Positions 58,601 to 64,000 of a stretch of DNA of 64,000 nt are shown one piece after another. A program made the position numbers and the translations under genes. The notes under the pieces were generated by a model. It worked only from the letters and a program-made list of their open reading frames with translations, did not search any database and had not been told where the DNA came from. How positions within the stretch are numbered: position 1 is the stretch's first letter; each line of letters opens with the position of its first letter. Origin of the DNA: Phallusia mammillata (taxonomy: Eukaryota > Chordata > Ascidiacea > Phlebobranchia > Ascidiidae). The stretch spans positions 123,856 through 187,855 of the forward strand of contig QLIY01000230.1 in assembly GCA_003260075.1 (NCBI GenBank), read 5' to 3'.

Positions 58601-58982
58601 AGTGTTCGTGGGCCGCATTGGAGGGCTTCGTGGGCCGCGAGTTTGACACCCCTGCCCTAAACAGTCTGTCATAACCTTTTGGGTTTTGGGGCAACAGAAT
58701 GACATTTGTAATTTTATTATTTTTAAGAACACACCAAATGTTTCTGTTATGTGGATCATGAGAACTCTAATTGACTACTAACATCTTCTATATCGTGTTA
58801 GGTCTCTAACCAACATTGCGTTTCAAACAATGAACCCATTCCCGATGCGAAGAATCAACCGACTTCGTCTTTTCCACCTTGAGAAAGTCGAAGCCGAACT
58901 GCGGGATCTCGACGTCCTGAGGAAGGGCTTTGTGAGTCAGAGACGTCCGGCCCCTGCGGATCGGGATAGCGACGATGATTAG
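43615..58982 (+). CDS. tbc1d2: TBC1D2 (Armus)-type Rab GTPase-activating protein
   Basis: Nineteen exons: 43615-43683, 43810-43954, 44504-44700, 45094-45295, 46556-46750, 47065-47172, 47873-48039, 48682-48736, 50783-50985, 51619-51744, 53241-53351, 53806-54011, 55824-55997, 56502-56612, 56682-56879, 57255-57393, 57864-58049, 58240-58361, 58802-58982. The 2895 joined bases give 964 residues, close to vertebrate TBC1D2B. The PH domain spans about 56-160 (KLCGYLTK at its start, MWWIQELQ at its end), the coiled coil about 335-600, and the TBC domain about 660-890. Both catalytic fingers are present: Arg722 in IELDLLRT and Gln759 in YCQG. The family switches off Rab7 (TBC1D2) or related endosomal Rabs, downstream of Rac1, at late endosomes and cell junctions. 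Exon 2 has a tandem TAGCAG acceptor. Introns carry several transposons and G spacers. I cannot separate TBC1D2 from TBC1D2B; a single pro-orthologue is likely. Confidence 0.93.
44744..44915 (-). repeat. tRNA-derived SINE, family 1
   Basis: On the minus strand: GTTCAAATCCCACTGCATG (box B-like), ATTTTCTAGTCTGTGCTTTG, CCATATGGGAATGCTTGGGA, GACCGGCTTGGCATACTATG. Same body order as 9526-9760. Inside tbc1d2 intron 3. Confidence 0.55.
45395..46515. mobile_element. hAT-type MITE in tbc1d2 intron 4
   Basis: Perfect 14-base terminal inverted repeats CATAGGCGCCGAGT. Flanks ATTATGAC (45387-45394) and AGTATGAC (46516-46523) agree at 7 of 8, as an aged target duplication. It carries two perfect CRE sites, 45442-45449 and 45457-45464. 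Its length is inflated: three G spacers separate repeated copies of internal sequence, so the real element is likely a few hundred bases shorter. Non-coding. Confidence 0.65.
48197..48306. mobile_element. Truncated hAT-type MITE left end
   Basis: CAGTGCTCTTCAACCGGTGTG followed by repeated GGGGTGCACC. The start resembles the CAGTG-type inverted ends seen at 52002 and 62144. It stops at the G10 spacer at 48307 and the other end is not found. Confidence 0.4.
50398..50750. repeat. Possible MITE of the TAGTGATGGG family
   Basis: Begins TAGTAGCGATGGGCC and ends CGAGTACTCACCCCTAGCA, with internal CGAGCAT/ATGCTCG inverted motifs. It resembles the element at 16809-18255 in its ends. No clean target duplication was found. 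Confidence 0.3.
52002..52827. mobile_element. hAT-type MITE, complete, host of a nested element
   Basis: Perfect 15-base terminal inverted repeats CAGTGCTCCGCAACC and a perfect 8-base target duplication TTCTAAAC (51994-52001 and 52828-52835). CGGCACACC motifs lie near both ends. The middle (52120-52614) is a second element inserted later. No transposase frame. In tbc1d2 intron 10. Confidence 0.88.
52120..52614. mobile_element. hAT-type MITE nested in 52002-52827
   Basis: Ends CAGGGGTCTTAA and the complement of TTTTGAGACCCCTG. Flanks are CATTAAGT (52112-52119) and CATTAAGC (52615-52622), an 8-base duplication with one mismatch. GGGCCGC and AGGGCC motifs lie near the ends. End fragments of the same type occur at about 8345-8378 and 58606-58655. 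Confidence 0.75.
54362..55530 (+). mobile_element. Helitron-like non-autonomous element, copy 2
   Basis: Nearly identical to 12294-13466 over its whole length. Same start ATTATGGGTCCCC, same end CCACCCTTCTAG, again followed by T. Perfect CRE at 55011-55018. High identity indicates recent spread. In tbc1d2 intron 12. Confidence 0.75.
58606..58660. repeat. End fragment of a GGGCCGC-type hAT MITE
   Basis: GTGGGCCGCGAGTTTGACACCCCTG matches the right end of the nested element at 52120-52614 (GGGCCGCGTGTTTTGAGACCCCTG). The left end was not located. In the last tbc1d2 intron. Confidence 0.4.
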
Positions 58983-60549
58983 ACTCGGTTTGAGCAAAAT
59001 CTTTTATTTCGTCTAGCTTTTGCAATTGTTTGAGCTTTTTTACGATGCCCCGAAAGTTGGCACTGAAATAAGGTTTTGACCGAAGTTGGTATTTGTAACG
59101 TGTAACTACATTCATAAATTGTTGGTATGGAACAATGCAACCAAAGTCTGGACTTGGGGGGGGGGTGTAACATTCATAAATTGTTGGTATGGAACAATGC
59201 AACCAAAGTCTGGACTTCATATGTATCATTTTTGTCTGGTTCTTTTAAATTATTCTATAACTTTCTTGACCCTCAGAAATTAGTTTTCTCAGAAAAAACA
59301 CCAAGCTTACTTTAATTTAGTCCCTCATTTATCGATGTGTTTCTTATTCTTTGTTATTTTACAAACCCCAACAATACGTTTAGAATACGAATTTTAACAT
59401 CAGTAGGTCACAGTATTAGAATAACATAATTGTATTGATAAATTCATTTCTGTAAAGCAGCTATTGGTTATTCAGTTTTATTAGGAGTTATCCTCCACAT
59501 TTTGAATTATTCCACATTTTGATAGCCACTGCCTTAAAACCGTCCTTATCAATTTGGCACCTTTGCAGGAATTAGTATTTAACCGGCAGGCAATTGTTTT
59601 TTAAGTGTCATATTTTGTGGGTAAAAGTCCAAATAATACCTCGGAAAACGACCGTATGTTTGTAGTACAAGTTTTTCGTCATCATTTTGAAGGGTATGAG
59701 TTGTATGTCCTACTCTTGCGAATATTGTTTAACTCGACACTGAGCTGATACGATTGTAAGCGATTAAAATATATTTACCAAATGCAGGGGTAAACACATT
59801 TGTTCATTTAATTTCCTGTCACAAGGTTTTTGTGTATGATTTTTCTTGTTTCAATACCTACACGAAACACGTTTGCAAACGTATAGTTTTGGCAGCATTT
59901 CATCCATCTCCAAACCACCACTCATAATGTGCAATAAATCGCGATTTTTTTCCAAACTCATATTTTCTTCAAAAACTTTTTTGGCACTCTTAGAATGCAT
60001 TTGACTGATACAGATTTCATTTTATGCACCATTGTAGTTTATAGTTTAAGTAGATTTTTCACACTAGGACCCAGGTGTTACGTTTTACACTTATGAGTTC
60101 TTTTTTATTTGTGCAATATGTCAATTCGCTGCTTTTCTTATCATGACGATGGAAATTGTAAAAAAGAGCGCTGCGGCGATCATGAAGCTGTTTTATTCTT
60201 GTCATGTAGCCTACACTAAACATTTGACTTTCATTATTTGCTTTTATTTTCTGCATTGCTGTTAATCCGTCCGTAAACACTGCGCGAAAAAAATGAACAA
60301 ATGGTGTTGAAGTAGGAATTCGGTCAATTTAACCGGTTCAGATTTGAAACCTGTTTAAAGAATTCAAGTTGGAGGGTCAGTCTCAGTAAAGTGAATGTTC
60401 GTACTGATAGCAGATGTTTGGTGGTAAAGGGCAAGTGTTTCGAAAATCATCAACATTTTGGTAAAGTGTTGCAATAACGCTGTCGAAATATTTAACAATA
60501 ACCAATACACAGACTAAATCATTTCGATGCTTGAAAACTTGCAACTGAT
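58983..60549. other. 3' flank of tbc1d2
   Basis: Non-coding, AT-rich. A G10 spacer at 59156-59165 separates two copies of CATTCATAAATTGTTGGTAT. No canonical poly(A) signal close to the tbc1d2 stop was recognised. Confidence 0.45.
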
Positions 60550-60693
60550 TTAGCCTAATTCAGGAGCATTTTCTGATATGTTGCTGCTTCTTATGTCGTC
60601 TCGTTGTGAAGTGTTATAAAGTGTCGCATTCTCGCGCAAACTGCTTTGTTTTATGTGGATCGATATTGCATGGTCAGGAAGTTCAACCTGAGC
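60550..60693 (-). CDS. Possible terminal exon of an unrecognised minus-strand gene
   Basis: A 48-codon frame on the minus strand directly follows a strong acceptor (TTTCTTTTTCAG before 60693) and ends with TAA at 552-550. It reads AQVELPDHAISIHIKQSSLR, then a polar Ser/Asn-rich tail ending ISENAPELG. Frame composition is protein-like compared with its surroundings. No upstream exon was found up to 64000 and no family recognised; a cytoplasmic tail is one possibility. It could also be chance. Confidence 0.3.
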   Translation of the reverse strand, partial: AQVELPDHAISIHIKQSSLRENATLYNTSQRDDIRSSNISENAPELG

Positions 60694-62143
60694 CTGAAAA
60701 AGAAACCTGAAAATATTTCAGTTGGTCAATAAATAAAACATAGAAACAAATAAATTCTATGCGGATTTACACAAGTAATTTAAACGGAATAGAACTACAG
60801 AAACATAAAAAAAACTTGTAGCTTATCATTTATAAAAAATTAGCTAAGCATATATAAAACAAAATGGCGAAGCAGTTATCTAAAACAAAATGCTTTAATG
60901 AAAGCTGAAAAAAAGTTTAACCTTTCCTAAAATAACAGCAGAAACAAACAAAGCACTTATATAGTTTGATTGCTAACATATTCTCAAAAATGTTGAACTG
61001 AATTTATTTCGCCGGGTGAAACAAATATACGTTTTCGCGTATATTCTGGGACTGTAAGACCCATCTCTAATGTACACCTGGTATAAATACAAGCCTTGTT
61101 ACGAGATAAACAAATGTTAAGAATAAGTTTTGTATTATTTTACTCAAAACCTACGAAATTTTACCACACCGAAAATAGTTAAAAAATATGAAAATGGTTT
61201 ATTCCTAGCCTATATACAGAGTAATGCATACCACAGGCAAAAACCATAGTTTATTGCGATTAAAACAAAAAACCATAGTTTTTTCTTTTCAAACTCCACC
61301 ACCACAATTACGCAAAAAAAAAATTTCCCGCGCCACATAGCGACACGCTTGAACAGTTTTCTAACCACGCAGCCAATCAGAGGCCGTTGAATTGAACGTG
61401 TGCTCAACTCACTACTTGCAAAGCCATTTAGGCGAAGTTGTTGGCGGAAGGTGGTCAAGGCTGGTGGCTTAACAAGGTAAATTTTAATTTTGTTTCTGAA
61501 TGAGTGTGCATCAGTAATATACTGCATCTGTAAATATTCTAATGCAAGATTCATGCTTTGTTTTTTTTTGTATGTTAATATTGGCTAAAATGTACTAGTC
61601 TCAAATGCATTGCGTCAAACTCTTCTTGTAAAAAAGAAGTTTGTAACCATTAAAAATAAATGCATAGGTTGTGGTACTTTGTATTTGTGTGTTGCAGAAA
61701 AAGCCTGACGCTAAGTACAAGAGTTTAATTTTAATATCTACTGATTATTATCGTAACTGGGAGTAACTTGCTACCCCTTATTAAGTTAATACAGTAATTT
61801 ATACATTATTTTTGTTTACAGTATGAAAAACTCCCAAACATTATGATCCAATTCATCTTCATGCGTTCGTGGTGGACAATCAACTTCCTTCAACTTCAAA
61901 TAATTACTTGTATGTTAACATAGGAGTATGTCGTGGGTCAACCGGGATTGCGAAATTGTTATGCCTAACTTAGACTAACTGGCGCTAGGGCTGAGTGACC
62001 TATTCTTTGTCCGAGGAGGAACCGTGAAGGAATTCCTACATGGTCAAAAAATGGTCCAAGATGCTAGGAGTGCTACTGTGTCAGCTAGTTGGCGCTAGGG
62101 TTAGAATAAGAGTAGCACTCGTTAACTAGAAATTAGGTTAGGC
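60694..62143. other. Non-coding region with a promoter-like block
   Basis: Nothing coding recognised. A CCAAT box (61373-61377, AGCCAATCAG) is followed about 100 bases later by a GGCGGAAGGTGG stretch and an AACAAG/GTAAAT donor at 61476/61477. That could be a promoter and non-coding first exon of a plus-strand transcript. GGCGCTAGGG occurs twice (about 61981 and 62091). Confidence 0.3.
61373..61377 (+). promoter_or_regulatory. CCAAT box of a possible plus-strand promoter
   Basis: CAGCCAATCAGAGG, a near-ideal NF-Y site, in a locally GC-richer stretch with a consensus-like splice donor downstream at 61476/61477. No coding exon follows within the window. Confidence 0.3.
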
Positions 62144-62634
62144 CAGTGTTTCCCAACCTATGGGTCGCGACCCAAAGTTGGATCGCCTGAAAATTCTGTT
62201 GGGTCGCCTGTTTTTTTTTAACAAAAACATCTACTATTTGACTTTGTTTCGTAGCGTTATTATTTTATTTCCCAAGACTTTAAATTGCTGCCAAATAATA
62301 ATTTTGTGACAACATGATGTGATAATGGGTAATTCTGTTTGTGACGTCATAAAATATGTGTTAGATCACTGTTGAGCGTTGTCTGGCTGATAATGCTTTA
62401 AACCAGTTTTCAAGTTCGGGCCAAATGGAAATGTTTGGTCAATAAAACGATTATTATTTGTTTGATAATTTATTTTTCAAAACTGGCGTAGTAATTTTAA
62501 AAAAACTTTCGTGATTTAGAGACAAAAATACAACCAAAATAGTAAGAAGGTTATGTCCATGGGTCGCGAGAGACCACAAAACAAAATTTTGGGAAGTATT
62601 TGGGTCGCGTCAAAAAAAAGGTTGGGAACCACTG
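62144..62634. mobile_element. hAT-type MITE, complete
   Basis: Terminal inverted repeats CAGTGTTTCCCAACC and the complement of GGTTGGGAACCACTG (14 of 15), with GGGTCGCG near each end. Perfect 8-base target duplication GGTTAGGC (62136-62143 and 62635-62642). 491 bases, non-coding. Confidence 0.88.
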
Positions 62635-62642
62635 GGTTAGGC

Positions 62643-64000
62643 AACATAGGTGGGGTACGTTTGGGATTCACGCGACATGTAGGACTTTAGCTTAGATCGA
62701 TTCATAGCTAGGTGTGGCGCGTTGCTAAATGGCTTTAGCTAAAATTAGGTGCGCATAAAAACACCGCTTGGATATGGCCTCCACCGCATTGCTCTGGCCG
62801 CGGTGCAGACGATTCGCAGTAGGGACACCGCTATTCCCAATGAAAGCCCAGGCTCTTGGGCCTGAGGCGACCGGCTTTGCATATAGCCCGAAAAGTTTCG
62901 TGATCCACCCTGGTAGGGCACAAACTGATGTTAATATTTTTCCCAGCCCTGCGTCTGCGTAAAACATTTGGGTCCTTTGACGGGGGACTCGAGATACAGT
63001 GATTTAATGTTGTTGAGTTATACGCCTTAAACGTCACTGTTCCTTTATAAAACGGCTGCGCCTATGTTAACTGTAATTGTAGGGATACTGTGGATTTTTT
63101 TAAGGTTTTGACCAGTTTGTTTTATCCATGCTTGTATATCCGTTTCAAAGCTCTTTTCACTAAGAAAAGGCCGCGCATCGGATATCAAGCATGTGTCCTA
63201 ATGACTCATGTTTGTCGCAACATAATATTTATGTTAACAAAATTTCGCCTCACAAAAAGCCCCGCATGCCCTGTTTTGCTGGTCAAGCCCATTTTTTTAC
63301 TTGTGGATTTAGCTTTAACTGTATCACTTTACTAACTTCAGTTCCGTATATCCTGCTTGACCCAACCATTCAGTCATTTTGGGGCAATGTTTGGCAATTT
63401 GGATGGTTGTAAAACACGACAGACTCATTTTCTACTTTTTTTAGGCTATTTTGCGGCGGTTGTATGCAGGTCAGTTAGTTGAGGCAAGCTTATATTGTGT
63501 ACATTTACGTCGGCGGCACAGGGGCGATGGCGGTTCCAACGTTATACAGGATTTGGCTTTTAAGCAACGAAGCAGACCACCAACAAATGGGGGTGTTGTG
63601 CCTTTTACATCAGCCTGACAGGTTCTTTATGCTGCTATTGTTATCATGCCATCGCCCGTCGCTCGCTCTAACCATGCAAAACCGCCATCGTCAAGCGTTA
63701 GTGCCGTTGTAACACAAGTCAGGTTTTGCTGTTGTCTAATGACAAGTCGACTAGAGTTAAATTGTAAGTTTTTTGTTTGTTTGGTACTTGTTTTGCTGGA
63801 ACCTTAAAACTAGAATATTCCGGCGAAAACCCACCGAAAACAAGATGTTTCTTCGATTTTTTTGACCCCCCAAAATCGAAAAAACGGAAAAGTTATAGCC
63901 TTGGGGTTTTTCACAAATCGGGTCAAAATTTTCGATTATCAAAACCGGTTTTAACCGGTTTGGAGGTTCGGTGGGAGGCAGAAACCGGTCAAAACCAGTT
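62643..64000. other. Non-coding right edge of the window
   Basis: No recognisable gene. The last 60 bases contain repeated ACCGGTT/AACCGGT motifs in both orientations (from about 63942), perhaps the start of another repeat cut by the window edge. Confidence 0.4.

Noticed and set aside
61210-61554. Minus-strand frame MNLALEYLQMQYITDAHSFR as a gene
   Set aside because: It overlaps the promoter-like CCAAT block, has no recognisable domain, and its later part is a low-complexity run from an AT-rich region.
63942-64000. ACCGGTT motif cluster as a regulatory array
   Set aside because: Only the edge is visible and similar ACCGGTT motifs occur in repeat DNA; not enough sequence to support a function.

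Overview
The window is nuclear DNA from an animal: AT-rich, with genes split into many short exons by GT-AG introns of roughly 0.1 to 6.6 kb, and every recognisable protein a conserved bilaterian one. Compact multi-exon genes, abundant miniature transposons and tRNA-derived SINEs, and heavy allelic variation fit a tunicate such as Ciona. That is an inference from style; no species-diagnostic sequence was identified.

Layout from left to right. (1) 729-5820, minus: an SH3BP5-type coiled-coil gene of 8 exons with an unusual N-terminal extension. (2) 5821-10646: promoter-like and repeat-rich DNA with a hAT-type MITE, SINEs and a possible decayed retrogene. (3) 10647-11565, minus: mitochondrial ribosomal protein L42, 4 exons. 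(4) 12294-13466: a 1.2 kb mobile element; a near-identical copy lies at 54362-55530. (5) 13596-14087, plus: an intronless ARL2BP (BART) gene. (6) 16127-38536, plus: MYBBP1A / Pol5, 22 exons, 1209 codons. Its 6.6 kb intron 16 holds a complete antisense ankyrin-repeat gene (28561-31671, minus). (7) 39271-42223, minus: the CCAAT-binding factor subunit NF-YA, 8 exons, tail-to-tail with MYBBP1A. (8) 43615-58982, plus: a TBC1D2-type Rab GTPase-activating protein, 19 exons, head-to-head with NF-YA. (9) 58983-64000: mostly non-coding, with one complete hAT-type MITE, a CCAAT-type promoter candidate and one possible terminal exon on the minus strand.

All exon models except the ankyrin gene close in one open frame with GT-AG junctions, so the genes are considered intact. 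They form no shared pathway: they are ordinary housekeeping and trafficking genes (rRNA synthesis/nucleolus, mitochondrial translation, ARL2 and Rab signalling, CCAAT transcription).

The most striking feature is technical. There are 36 runs of ten or eleven G, and five long G or C runs of about 50 to 100 bases. Most short runs separate two nearly identical copies of the same stretch, including whole exons. They look like gap spacers between unmerged allelic contig ends written as G (or C) instead of N. The apparent tandem duplications, duplicated exons and homopolymer ORFs in this window should therefore not be taken as biology without checking. I found no convincing new biological system. 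The best biological leads are the SH3BP5 N-terminal extension, the Helitron-like element family, the nested hAT MITEs, and the intronless ARL2BP.
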